DNA of 64,000 nucleotides from Clostridium neonatale (GTDB lineage: Bacteria; Bacillota; Clostridia; Clostridiales; Clostridiaceae). Numbering within the stretch: the first letter of the stretch is position 1; every line of letters starts with the position of its first letter. The notes under the pieces were generated by a model that saw only the letters and a program-made list of their open reading frames with translations, did not search any database and had not been told where the DNA came from. Position numbers and translations under genes: made by a program. Positions 37,361 to 45,856 of the stretch are shown here, in pieces. Location: positions 1,456,926 to 1,520,925 of the forward strand of contig NZ_LN890328.1 in the NCBI RefSeq assembly GCF_001458595.1. The letters are read 5' to 3'.

Positions 37361-37783
37361 CTATTTTAAATAACTAACCAGTTCATTAATTCCTTCTCCA
37401 GTAACGGAGCTTACTTTAAATATCTTTTTGCACCCAGCTAGTTCAAGCCATCTAACCGCTTGTTTAATCTTGGCATTTTCTTTATCTATTTGTGTTACAA
37501 TTCCTATGACTTCTCTACTTGCCATGCTTACAATATTAGGTGCAAATAGTGTAAAAGGTTCTATTGCCGATGCCATAAGCGCGATTATATCTGCTTCATA
37601 TGAATATATAGCAAGTGCTCCTCCAAGCATTTTTGTCTGTATATATTCTCCTGGAGTATCTATAATCCAGTCTGCATAGCTCACAGCCTGAGTCTTTTCA
37701 TATCTACGCTTTTCACCACTTAATACTTGCTTTAATGTTGTCTTACCACATTCACTTCGTCCTATTAAAATTACTTTTTTCAT
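37361..37783 (-). CDS. EutP/PduV-family GTPase-like protein
   Basis: This protein of about 140 residues has a P-loop (KVILIGRSECGKTTLKQ), a DxxG-like WIIDTPGEY and a TQID motif near VTQIDKEN, matching the EutP/PduV family. In related systems PduV associates with the shell and EutP has been described as an acetate kinase, so the activity is uncertain. I start it at the ATG at 37783, just after the pduU stop, with an AAGGA site 7 bases upstream. A longer start would overlap pduU by about 50 bases. Confidence 0.85.
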   Translation of the reverse strand: MKKVILIGRSECGKTTLKQVLSGEKRRYEKTQAVSYADWIIDTPGEYIQTKMLGGALAIYSYEADIIALMASAIEPFTLFAPNIVSMASREVIGIVTQIDKENAKIKQAVRWLELAGCKKIFKVSSVTGEGINELVSYLK

Positions 37784-37785
37784 AC

Positions 37786-38154
37786 CTATGTCCTTGTAAT
37801 ATTGCAGATTGTAAAATTTAATGTTTCTTTGCAATATTCTGTTAATGCTTTTAATCCTGCATCAACTTCTGAAATTGTACCTGTTATAATTAATGTTCCA
37901 CTGAATCTATCTATAAACCCTATCTCTATTCCTGCTGCTTTTAATGCAATATCTCCAGCAATAATTGATGTCTCTGCTGGACTCATTGTGACAATTCCAA
38001 TTGCAGATTTTGTATAATCAATTTTAGGATCTAGTCCTAGTTTTTTATATAATACTTTATCTGGATTCGCAATTACATGTGCCAATGTAATTTGTTTACC
38101 CGGTACAATTTCTTGAATTATTCGCATTCTATCTTCTAAGGAGAATTGATCCAT
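37786..38154 (-). CDS. pduU: BMC-H shell protein, PduU/EutS-like (permuted)
   Basis: This 122-residue circularly permuted BMC-H protein starts with the segment that forms a beta-barrel cap (RIIQEIVPGKQITLAHVIANP) and continues with AIGIVTMSPAETSIIAGDIALK. Such proteins form hexamers with a plugged pore. It lies 24 bp after the activase gene in the direction of transcription and 2 bp before the EutP-like gene. Confidence 0.9.
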   Translation of the reverse strand: MDQFSLEDRMRIIQEIVPGKQITLAHVIANPDKVLYKKLGLDPKIDYTKSAIGIVTMSPAETSIIAGDIALKAAGIEIGFIDRFSGTLIITGTISEVDAGLKALTEYCKETLNFTICNITRT

Positions 38155-38178
38155 ATTAAGCCTCCTTGTTATTTTGAC

Positions 38179-38970
38179 TTAACCCCCAATTTTTCCATTT
38201 AGCCCTACATTGTTCACTATTTCAAGTAGCTCTTCCATCTTTTCTGGTGTAGGCGGTTCTATATCATCAAGTAAGTAATTTCTATCTAATCCTGTATACT
38301 TGTCCCTTCCAAGTCTATGATAAGGCAGTAAATGTAACTCTTTTACGTTATTTAATGTTTTTGAAAACTTCGCAATATCCAAAATATCTCTTTCTGAATC
38401 ATTAAAGCCTGGAACTACAGGAACTCTAATGGTTAAATTGGACCCATATTCTGAAATCTTTCTAGCATTTTCCAATACTTTAGAATTATCTCTTCCTATA
38501 TATTCTTTATGCTTTATTGGATTCATATGTTTTATATCCATTAATACATAATCTATTTCAGGCAAAAGTCTTTCTATTATACTGAAATCTGCTGCTGCTG
38601 TTGTCTCTATCGCCGTTGTTATTCCAACGTCTTTACATCCTTTTAGCAATCCATACGCAAAATCTGGTTGAAATAAACATTCTCCTCCTGAAAGAGTAAC
38701 GCCACCACCGCTTCTTCTATAATATGGACGATCTTTTTCTATTTGCTTTATTACTTCTTCAACTGTAATATCTTCACCTATGCACTTTAATTTTCCATCC
38801 ACTTTCATTTCTTGTATTGAGAATTCTTGTGACTCTGGATTACAACACCATCTACATCTAAAAAAACATCCTTTCAAAAATATAATGGTTCGTATTCCCG
38901 GTCCATCATGTACAGAAAACTTCTGTATATCAAATATTCTCCCTTTTGTTTTCAAGTAATCATTTTCCAT
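38179..38970 (-). CDS. Glycyl-radical enzyme activase (radical SAM)
   Basis: This activase of about 263 residues has the radical SAM motif C-x3-C-x2-C at Cys35, Cys39 and Cys42 (KGCFFRCRWC), the glycine-rich GGGVTLSGGECLFQ and the DIKHMNP motif. It installs the glycyl radical on the dehydratase encoded 16 bp upstream. The insert between Cys42 and the glycine motif is short, so it lacks the two extra ferredoxin-like 4Fe-4S sites of many such activases. I start it at the ATG at 38970, behind TAAGGA. Confidence 0.9.
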   Translation of the reverse strand: MENDYLKTKGRIFDIQKFSVHDGPGIRTIIFLKGCFFRCRWCCNPESQEFSIQEMKVDGKLKCIGEDITVEEVIKQIEKDRPYYRRSGGGVTLSGGECLFQPDFAYGLLKGCKDVGITTAIETTAAADFSIIERLLPEIDYVLMDIKHMNPIKHKEYIGRDNSKVLENARKISEYGSNLTIRVPVVPGFNDSERDILDIAKFSKTLNNVKELHLLPYHRLGRDKYTGLDRNYLLDDIEPPTPEKMEELLEIVNNVGLNGKIGG

Positions 38971-38986
38971 ATAATTATTTATTTCC

Positions 38987-41509
38987 TTAAAAACCAATTT
39001 GCTCTGTACGATTAATAATATCGTCTTGAAGTGATCTTGAAAGTGATGTAAATAAAGCACTATAGCCGGCTACTCTTACAACAAGAGTTTTATATTCTTC
39101 AGGATTTTTTTGTGCATCTAGTAATGTTTCTTTGCTTACTACATTAAATTGAATATGACTTCCCTTTTGGTCAAAATATCCTCTAATAAATGAAACAAAG
39201 TTTTCCAAGCCAGCTCGTCCACTCAATGCTGATGGATGAAACTTTTGATTAAATAAAGTTCCATTTGATGCAATTGAATGATCTAACTTTGATACAGAGT
39301 TTGCTGCTGCCGTAGGACCTTTGACATCCTTTCCTGCTGATGGTGAAACTCCATCTGCTATAGGTTTATGTGCAAGTCTTCCATCTGGAGTTGCGCCTGT
39401 TTGACCACCAAGTGGAACATTAGCTGATACAGGATACAATCCAGCTTGGTATTGACCTCCTCTTGGATTCTTATATTTTTCTAAAGGTTTTGTGTAGGTA
39501 TATGCAACATCTCTTGCAAAACTATCAACTTCAGGAATATCATTTCCAAACTTAGGTATCTTATCAATTTCTTCTAGCAGTTTATCATACTTATTCTTCT
39601 TATCTTGAGGTATTCCTATACTATGTTCAACTATAGTTGCAATTTTAGATATTTGTTCTTCATTAACTTTAATTTTTTTATTTAATAATTCTCTTACTAT
39701 GTCTTTTGTAATATGTTCTATTTTATTAATTGAAACATCTTTACCATAGTTATTACGTAGAGCTTCTCTATACTCTTCTAATGTTAATAAATGTTTATCA
39801 AAAACAAGTACCTTTATTGCATATAAGGAATCAGCCATATTTGCTATTCCAAATCCTTGTGGACCAGTAAAATTATATACTGCACCACCTTCTTGTACAG
39901 ATTTTCCTTTCTTTATGCAATCTTCTATCATACAAGAAAGATATGGAAGCGGGCAACGATCTCTATGCGCCATATCTATAGAATTATCTGCATTGACTAA
40001 TAATTCTATACAATAATTCATTTGTTTTTTATATGCATCGTAAAATTCATCAAAAGTTTTCATTTGACTAATATCACCTGTAGGTACTCCTACCAATTCA
40101 CCATTATCCATGCCATTTTCAAATACTAATTCTAAAGGTCTACACATATTAAAGAATGCTGCATCATGCCATCCTTCTGTTTTTCCTGCTTTCTGAGGTT
40201 CAACACAACCAATAATGTTATATTCCCTAGCATCTTTTAAAGTTAATCCTCTATTAACTAGCGATGGTATAATAACTTCATCATTATAGTAAGCAGGTAG
40301 TCCTATTCCAGTCCTAGTTAACGTTGCTGCTTTAATAAGAAAATCCTGTGGTGTTTTGTTCCAGACTCTAACAGATAGTGAAGGCTGAGGTAACATTATA
40401 TGTAATGATGCCTCTATGCACATATAAGACAGATCATTTGTAACATCTACACCTTCTCCATCTTGACCTCCAGCAATCAAATTTTGAAAAAGACCATATC
40501 CTGCAAACCCCTCTGCTGAACCTGCATCTCTAACTTTATTAAGTTCATTTAGTTTCACCCAAATGCAATCAATAAGTTCTTGTGCTTCTTCTTTATTTAT
40601 TGCTCCACTTTTTATATCCGCTTCATAATATGGATACATATATTGATCAAATCTTCCTGGTGATATAGAATGTCCACTTGATTCTATTTGAAGGAGCATC
40701 TGAACAAACCAAAAAGATTGACATGCTTCATAAAAATTTCTTGCACCTTTTTCAGGCACTCTATCACAATTTTTAGCTATTTTTTCAAGCTCTTTTTTTC
40801 TTTTTTGATCATTACATTTTTGTGCAAGTTCTTTTGCAAGAACCGCATATCTTTTTGCATAGTTGATTACTGCATTACAACTTAAAATAACAGCATTCAA
40901 AAAATGACTTTTACTAGCATAATTCATATCTGAAACATTACATCTTTCTAGTTCATCTTTCGCTTCTTTTATAATACCTTCATAACCTATTTCTAAAATT
41001 TTGTCATAGCATACCGTTACATGTCCAACACCATTATAGTAATAATTTCCTGGTGTAAAAATATTATGCTCAATTGCTTTTATTGCTTCTGGAGCCATAT
41101 ATGATGTAGCAAGCTCGCTTGTAGTTTTGCCTTTCCAATATCTGTAGATATTTTTTAAAGTTTCTTTAGTTTCTTCTGAAATATAAAATGGATCAGCAGC
41201 TCTTTTTTCGATGGTATCAAACTCATCTTCAAGCCAGGAAAACGAAAACTCTGGAAAGACTTGACATCCTCTTGGTGATTTTGTAGAACTTCCTACTATA
41301 AGCTCATTATCTCTAATTACTATTGGTATATTTTCTAATATATTTGCAAATGCTTCTGCACGTCTTGTAATAATTGGTTTTCCTTCAGTTTTTAAATAAG
41401 AGTCTGTAATTAATACTGCTCTATCAGATTCAATTTCAGGCATTTTTTCAAATAGTGCATTTACTAGCTTGTCTATTCGTGGGCTTTTGGGAATACTATA
41501 ATTATCCAT
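38987..41509 (-). CDS. Glycyl-radical propanediol dehydratase
   Basis: This 840-residue pyruvate-formate-lyase-like enzyme has a catalytic Cys435 in NIIGCVEPQKAGKTEGWHDA, the GCVE motif of diol dehydratases, and a glycyl loop RVAGYSALF with the radical at Gly815. It dehydrates 1,2-propanediol to propionaldehyde without cobalamin. Its context with pduP, pduL, aldolase and shell genes favours propanediol over glycerol. No clear N-terminal encapsulation peptide is visible. A GGAGG site precedes the ATG, 13 bp after the aldolase at 41523. Confidence 0.93.
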   Translation of the reverse strand: MDNYSIPKSPRIDKLVNALFEKMPEIESDRAVLITDSYLKTEGKPIITRRAEAFANILENIPIVIRDNELIVGSSTKSPRGCQVFPEFSFSWLEDEFDTIEKRAADPFYISEETKETLKNIYRYWKGKTTSELATSYMAPEAIKAIEHNIFTPGNYYYNGVGHVTVCYDKILEIGYEGIIKEAKDELERCNVSDMNYASKSHFLNAVILSCNAVINYAKRYAVLAKELAQKCNDQKRKKELEKIAKNCDRVPEKGARNFYEACQSFWFVQMLLQIESSGHSISPGRFDQYMYPYYEADIKSGAINKEEAQELIDCIWVKLNELNKVRDAGSAEGFAGYGLFQNLIAGGQDGEGVDVTNDLSYMCIEASLHIMLPQPSLSVRVWNKTPQDFLIKAATLTRTGIGLPAYYNDEVIIPSLVNRGLTLKDAREYNIIGCVEPQKAGKTEGWHDAAFFNMCRPLELVFENGMDNGELVGVPTGDISQMKTFDEFYDAYKKQMNYCIELLVNADNSIDMAHRDRCPLPYLSCMIEDCIKKGKSVQEGGAVYNFTGPQGFGIANMADSLYAIKVLVFDKHLLTLEEYREALRNNYGKDVSINKIEHITKDIVRELLNKKIKVNEEQISKIATIVEHSIGIPQDKKNKYDKLLEEIDKIPKFGNDIPEVDSFARDVAYTYTKPLEKYKNPRGGQYQAGLYPVSANVPLGGQTGATPDGRLAHKPIADGVSPSAGKDVKGPTAAANSVSKLDHSIASNGTLFNQKFHPSALSGRAGLENFVSFIRGYFDQKGSHIQFNVVSKETLLDAQKNPEEYKTLVVRVAGYSALFTSLSRSLQDDIINRTEQIGF

Positions 41510-41522
41510 GTTTTCCTCCTCC

Positions 41523-42284
41523 CTATTTTAGGTTTAATTGTTCCATCACCTTCTTTGTAATTTCTGCAATTATATCTTTATTAACTTCTTCACTTTCTAC
41601 ATGTTTATTTAATATTGCTTCACCTGGATGTCTTCCTGTTAATCCATAAGATTCACGCATGTTGCAAAGTTTTCTTACTTCATCTTGTGGTAATTCATTA
41701 GGACCTCCAAGTTGTCTTGATATATATAGTAATTGTGCATAAAATTCTACCGATTCCATCTTATGATATGCTCCTAGTAATGAATCTCCATAAGTTAATG
41801 CACCATGATTTTCTAATAATACTGCATCATAATTTTGTAGATACTTAGATACTGCATCTGGTATTTCCATTGTTGATGGAGTTCCATATGCCGCTATTGG
41901 AACTTCTCCTAATGCAATTACTGCTTCTGGCATAATTGGTTGATTAAGAGGTATTCCTGCAATTGCAAATCCTGTTGCATACATCGGATGTGCATGTACT
42001 ACTGATTTTACATCTGGCCTTTCTTGATAAACACGCATATGCATCTTTATTTCAGATGATGGCTTAAATTTTCCATTTCCTTGAATTAGATTTCCCTCTT
42101 TATCAACTTTACATATATAATCTGGTGTCATAAATCCTTTGCTTACACCTGTTGGAGTACATAAGTACTCATTGTCACTAATTTTCACAGAAATGTTTCC
42201 ATCATTTGCTGCAACCATTCCTTTATCATAGATCCTTTTCCCTATCTCACAAATTTGTTTTTTTATTTCATACTCTGATATCAT
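41523..42284 (-). CDS. fucA: L-fuculose-1-phosphate aldolase (copy 2, encapsulated)
   Basis: This 253-residue class II aldolase is paralogous to the one at 36535 over the whole catalytic domain (NDGNISVKI, VVHAHPMYATGFAIAG, LLENHGALTYGD). It ends in a similar encapsulation helix (IAEITKKVMEQLNLK), but its linker has no cysteines. It opens the core compartment gene run, after a 126-bp gap that probably holds a promoter, and has an AAGGAGG site. Confidence 0.9.
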   Translation of the reverse strand: MISEYEIKKQICEIGKRIYDKGMVAANDGNISVKISDNEYLCTPTGVSKGFMTPDYICKVDKEGNLIQGNGKFKPSSEIKMHMRVYQERPDVKSVVHAHPMYATGFAIAGIPLNQPIMPEAVIALGEVPIAAYGTPSTMEIPDAVSKYLQNYDAVLLENHGALTYGDSLLGAYHKMESVEFYAQLLYISRQLGGPNELPQDEVRKLCNMRESYGLTGRHPGEAILNKHVESEEVNKDIIAEITKKVMEQLNLK

Positions 42285-42410
42285 ATTGTTTCCTCCTTAA
42301 ATCTTGTACATTTTATGTTTAAACTTCTAGCTTGTATCTTTTATTTTGTTGTTTTTATTTGTTTTATTTCTGTTTAATTGGATTATATCACTACAAAACA
42401 AGTAAATCAA
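42285..42410 (-). promoter_or_regulatory. Probable internal promoter region of the BMC operon
   Basis: This 126-bp gap is the longest between the HAD gene and the DeoR gene. On the minus strand it contains A-rich direct repeats (AAAACAAATAAAAACAACAAAATAAAA-like) and a TTTAAACAT. Both are shared with the gap upstream of the ABC transporter. They may be operators of the linked DeoR regulator or of YesN. No clear -35/-10 pair was identified. Confidence 0.35.
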
Positions 42411-43178
42411 CTAAAACTTTATATATTTTTGTATTGTTTTTATTGGATTCTCTGTTATTTCGTTAGATATGTTTATAATTTCCTTACTTCCATGAATCAT
42501 AGCACAGCTATAATCCGCTATTAATAGCATCTCCTTATCATTATCCTGATCTCCAAATGCCATTATTTCATCTTCTTCACTTAAAAAAGACTTTTTAATC
42601 TGCTTCACTGCCATTCCTTTATTTACTCCTTGGCCTGTAAAGTCAAGCCATTCTTCTCCATAATAGGATATATTGAAATCTTTGAAAGATTCTATTATCC
42701 AAGGCTTATCAATAATTTGTCTATTCTTTTTGTATACAGAAATTCTTAATGGATCTTCTGGCAGATCATCAGCATATTTTATCTTCATAACATTTCCTTT
42801 TACTCGATTTAGATATCTTAAATATGATTGATTTTTTGATGTGGTATACAATGTATAAACTCCGGATATTAAGCAATCATATCCATTTTGTTCTAATTTA
42901 TTTACAAGATTTACGGTCTTATCTTTTTCTATGCACTTTTTATTTAATATCCTTCCACGGTAAGTAATTAGCGCACCATTTTCGCAAATTAAAAATATAG
43001 AATCTTTTGTTTTTTTCATAAATTTGCTTAATTCCTTGTATGAACGTCCGCTTGCAATTGCAAAATAAATATTTTTCTCTACTAATTTTTTAATTGTATA
43101 TATTGTTTGTTCATCAACTTCTTGTACTCCATGTGGCAATAATGTTCTATCAAGATCACTTACCACCAATTTAATCAT
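42411..43178 (-). CDS. HAD-family (Cof-type) phosphatase
   Basis: This 255-residue HAD IIB hydrolase has motif I VVSDLDRTLLP with both catalytic Asp residues, motif II in FAIASGRSYKEL, a Lys region NKGMAVKQIKK and motif IV FGDQDNDKEMLLIA. The cap domain lies in the middle. These enzymes hydrolyse sugar phosphates. Here it may relieve toxic build-up of fuculose-1-phosphate, by inference from context. It starts 2 bp after the fucU stop. Confidence 0.87.
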   Translation of the reverse strand: MIKLVVSDLDRTLLPHGVQEVDEQTIYTIKKLVEKNIYFAIASGRSYKELSKFMKKTKDSIFLICENGALITYRGRILNKKCIEKDKTVNLVNKLEQNGYDCLISGVYTLYTTSKNQSYLRYLNRVKGNVMKIKYADDLPEDPLRISVYKKNRQIIDKPWIIESFKDFNISYYGEEWLDFTGQGVNKGMAVKQIKKSFLSEEDEIMAFGDQDNDKEMLLIADYSCAMIHGSKEIINISNEITENPIKTIQKYIKF

Positions 43179-43180
43179 GT

Positions 43181-43609
43181 TTAAACTACACCTTTTGTTA
43201 ATAAGATGTTTGCATAAACAGCCTTTTCACCTGTAGCAATAACTGCGTAAGCTTTTTTCGCACGCTCATAAAATTCAAATCTTTCTATATATTCTACATT
43301 TGGTCTATTATCATGATGTTTATCTAAAATAGAGTTATATTCATCCCAAATAACTGGAACAATAGTATCTCCTTTAACCACTTCCATTAATCCAAATGGT
43401 GCTTCACTATATTTAATATCAAGTGGAAATAATTCTAAAATTGCATCTAATAATTCTGGAACCCCATGGCCATCTGATCTTACTACTTTTTTACCACATG
43501 TTTCTGAAGGGAAATTTCCATCAGCAATCACTATAGTATCTCCATGTCCCATTTCCATAAGAGTTTTTACTAGTTCTGGTGATAATATTTTAGGAATTTT
43601 ATTTAACAT
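43181..43609 (-). CDS. fucU: L-fucose mutarotase
   Basis: This RbsD/FucU-family protein of about 142 residues interconverts alpha and beta anomers of L-fucose. Signatures are LVKTLMEMGHGDTIVIADGNFP with the catalytic His, a central DAILELFPLD and the C-terminal RFEFYERAKKAYAVIATGE, YANILLTKG. The start at 43609 follows AAAGGAG. An upstream in-frame TTG overlaps that site and is rejected. It links import to FucI. Confidence 0.92.
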   Translation of the reverse strand: MLNKIPKILSPELVKTLMEMGHGDTIVIADGNFPSETCGKKVVRSDGHGVPELLDAILELFPLDIKYSEAPFGLMEVVKGDTIVPVIWDEYNSILDKHHDNRPNVEYIERFEFYERAKKAYAVIATGEKAVYANILLTKGVV

Positions 43610-43623
43610 TATTATTTCTCCTT

Positions 43624-43657
43624 TCAAAAAGGCTTGTCACTTTTGAAGTGACAAGCT
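43624..43657 (-). terminator. Attenuating terminator between sugar-binding protein and fucU
   Basis: An 11-bp perfect stem (GCTTGTCACTT / AAGTGACAAGC) with a 3-base loop and a run of five U residues lies just before the fucU ribosome binding site. It probably sets a higher level of transporter mRNA than of downstream genes. Confidence 0.75.
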
Positions 43658-43712
43658 CAAAACATAATATATTTATTTTATGTTTGATTCATATTAAATT
43701 AAACACAATTTA

Positions 43713-44804
43713 TTAGTCATATAAGTTTGGTGCAATATTTTTGTCATCCATGTTTTTAGCTGTATACCATTGACATCCTGTATCAACATCGGAAACTGAC
43801 TCACCTTTTGCTGCTTTGACAGCTAATTCAACAGTGTTACGTCCTATAGAAAGAGGATCTTGTGTTACTGCACCTGCTAATGTACCATCTTTTACTGCAC
43901 CTTTTATTAATGCACCAGAATCAAAAGCAACACCAATAACATCTTTATTAAGCTTATTTAAATTTGCATTTGCATTTACTAAAGCTTCACCAGTAAATTG
44001 ATTTGAAGCATAAATACATATTGTATCTGGTTTATTTAATAAATTGATACCATCAGTTGTAGCTTGTTCAGCATTTACTGTTGCTGGTACTGCTACGTCA
44101 ATTATCACATCTGGATTAGAAACTTTATTCATCCATTTATCATGTCCTTCTATGGAAACTACCTTACCATCTGCTTCTATTAAAGTTTTTATCTTATCAA
44201 TGAATCCAGATCCACGATTTACTATAGATTCAGATGTTGCATCTTGGTTCATTACACCTATTCTTACTGTTGAAGTAGCACTTGCAATCTTTTCTTTAAC
44301 TAGCGGATAAGTATTTTCTGCTGCTAATTCACCTGCTTTATAGTTATCTGTAGATGCATTTGCAAAAACTGCACCTTCTGGAGCACCTGGTACACCAGAA
44401 TCAAATCCTATTATTGGAATTCCAGCATCTTTAGCAGATTGAATACTTTCTAAACATGCTTCAGTACTTAAAGCTGCAAGTCCAATTGCATCCGGTTTTA
44501 AATTAATAGCATTATTTAGCATTTGTACTTGATCTGCAATATCTGATTCTGTATTTGGTCCTACAAATTCAATTTTTGCACCAAGTTCAGCCGCCTTCTC
44601 ATCAGCACCTTGTTTAACTGCTTGCCAGAATTGATGTTGGAATCCTTTAGATACTAAATATACATACAATTCACCATCTGCTGACTCCTCTGTTGCTTTT
44701 TCAGGTGCTGCTGATGAATCTTGTGCTGGTTTTGAACCACATCCAATCATCATAGACCCAAGTATTGCTGTACAAAGCATTAATCCTAATAATTTTTTTT
44801 TCAT
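43713..44804 (-). CDS. ABC sugar-binding lipoprotein (ribose-type)
   Basis: This 363-residue periplasmic-binding-protein-like lipoprotein has a signal peptide ending in a lipobox (SMMIGCGS). The type I fold follows: LYVYLVSKGFQHQFWQAVKQGADEKA, then IIGFDSGVPG, then VGIAFDSGALIKGA. The orientation and neighbours make L-fucose the likely ligand. It is the third gene of the transporter operon, 14 bp after the permease gene. Confidence 0.9.
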   Translation of the reverse strand: MKKKLLGLMLCTAILGSMMIGCGSKPAQDSSAAPEKATEESADGELYVYLVSKGFQHQFWQAVKQGADEKAAELGAKIEFVGPNTESDIADQVQMLNNAINLKPDAIGLAALSTEACLESIQSAKDAGIPIIGFDSGVPGAPEGAVFANASTDNYKAGELAAENTYPLVKEKIASATSTVRIGVMNQDATSESIVNRGSGFIDKIKTLIEADGKVVSIEGHDKWMNKVSNPDVIIDVAVPATVNAEQATTDGINLLNKPDTICIYASNQFTGEALVNANANLNKLNKDVIGVAFDSGALIKGAVKDGTLAGAVTQDPLSIGRNTVELAVKAAKGESVSDVDTGCQWYTAKNMDDKNIAPNLYD

Positions 44805-44818
44805 AAACCTTACCTCTC

Positions 44819-45844
44819 TTATCTTTTATTTTTTTTTCTTCTATTAATAACATCCGCAAATACGGCTGCAATTAAAACAAAACCTGTAATAAATTGTTGG
44901 TAATGTGGTTGCAATCCGATTAAAGGTAGGCCTGTCTTTAATACTGACATAATAAATACACCTATTAAAGTACCTGCTATTGTTCCATATCCACCACTCA
45001 TAGAAGTACCGCCGATTACTACACCTGCTATAGCATCTAATTCAAATCCTGCACCACCGCCAGGTAGCATTACAGAATAAGTAGCAGCATATGCAACACC
45101 AGCTATTCCTGCAAAAGTACCTGAAATTACATAAGCTAAAGTTTCCCATTTGACGACGTTTACACCAGAAAGTCTAGTTGCTTCTTTGTTACTTCCAAGT
45201 GATAAAATATAACGTCCTGGTTTTGTTTTAGTTAAAATTATTGACATTACAATAGCTAAAACAACTAGTAAAATGAAACCTGTTGGAATAATCAGTGAGT
45301 CTTGTCCACTTCCTATAGTCATTTTAAATATCTTACGATACCATCCATCTGCTGAAGCTGCTTGTGGCCATGTTACACTTTGAGCCTTTGTAAATATAGA
45401 GCCTAAACCTTTTGAAATCATCATTGTACCTAATGATGCTATAAATGGTGGAAGTCCCATAATTGATACCATTAAACCATTACATAACCCAAAGAACATG
45501 CCTATCAAAATACCAATAATTAAACATAACCAAATTGGAAATCCACTATTAACAGCAAGTGATCCAGCTATTAATGATGAACATACTAATACAGTACCTA
45601 TTGAAAGGTCTATTCCTCCGGTTATAATAACAAACGTAACACCTATTGCCATAAATCCAATATAATATGAAGCATCAAATATACTTACTAAAGTTGTGAA
45701 CTGACGAAATGCTGGACTCATTAAAGAAAAGAATATAAATAGCGCTATCAGTGCTAGAATTGCAATCAATCTTTGAGTTCCAATTGCCTTTACAAATTTA
45801 TTATTTAATATTGATTTTTTTAGTGAATTTTCTTTCTTTTCCAC
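44819..45844 (-). CDS. ABC sugar permease (RbsC-like)
   Basis: This 341-residue permease of the BPD_transp_2 family has about eight to ten hydrophobic helices. Signatures are FVIITGGIDLSIGTVLVCSS near residue 75, GLPPFIASLGTMMISKG, and the EAA-like region SGVNVVKWETLAYVISGTFAGIAG, followed by AGVVIGGTSMSGGYG. It forms the membrane channel with the ATPase encoded 12 bp upstream. Confidence 0.92.
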   Translation of the reverse strand: MEKKENSLKKSILNNKFVKAIGTQRLIAILALIALFIFFSLMSPAFRQFTTLVSIFDASYYIGFMAIGVTFVIITGGIDLSIGTVLVCSSLIAGSLAVNSGFPIWLCLIIGILIGMFFGLCNGLMVSIMGLPPFIASLGTMMISKGLGSIFTKAQSVTWPQAASADGWYRKIFKMTIGSGQDSLIIPTGFILLVVLAIVMSIILTKTKPGRYILSLGSNKEATRLSGVNVVKWETLAYVISGTFAGIAGVAYAATYSVMLPGGGAGFELDAIAGVVIGGTSMSGGYGTIAGTLIGVFIMSVLKTGLPLIGLQPHYQQFITGFVLIAAVFADVINRRKKNKR

Positions 45845-45856
45845 GTTTTTATCCTC

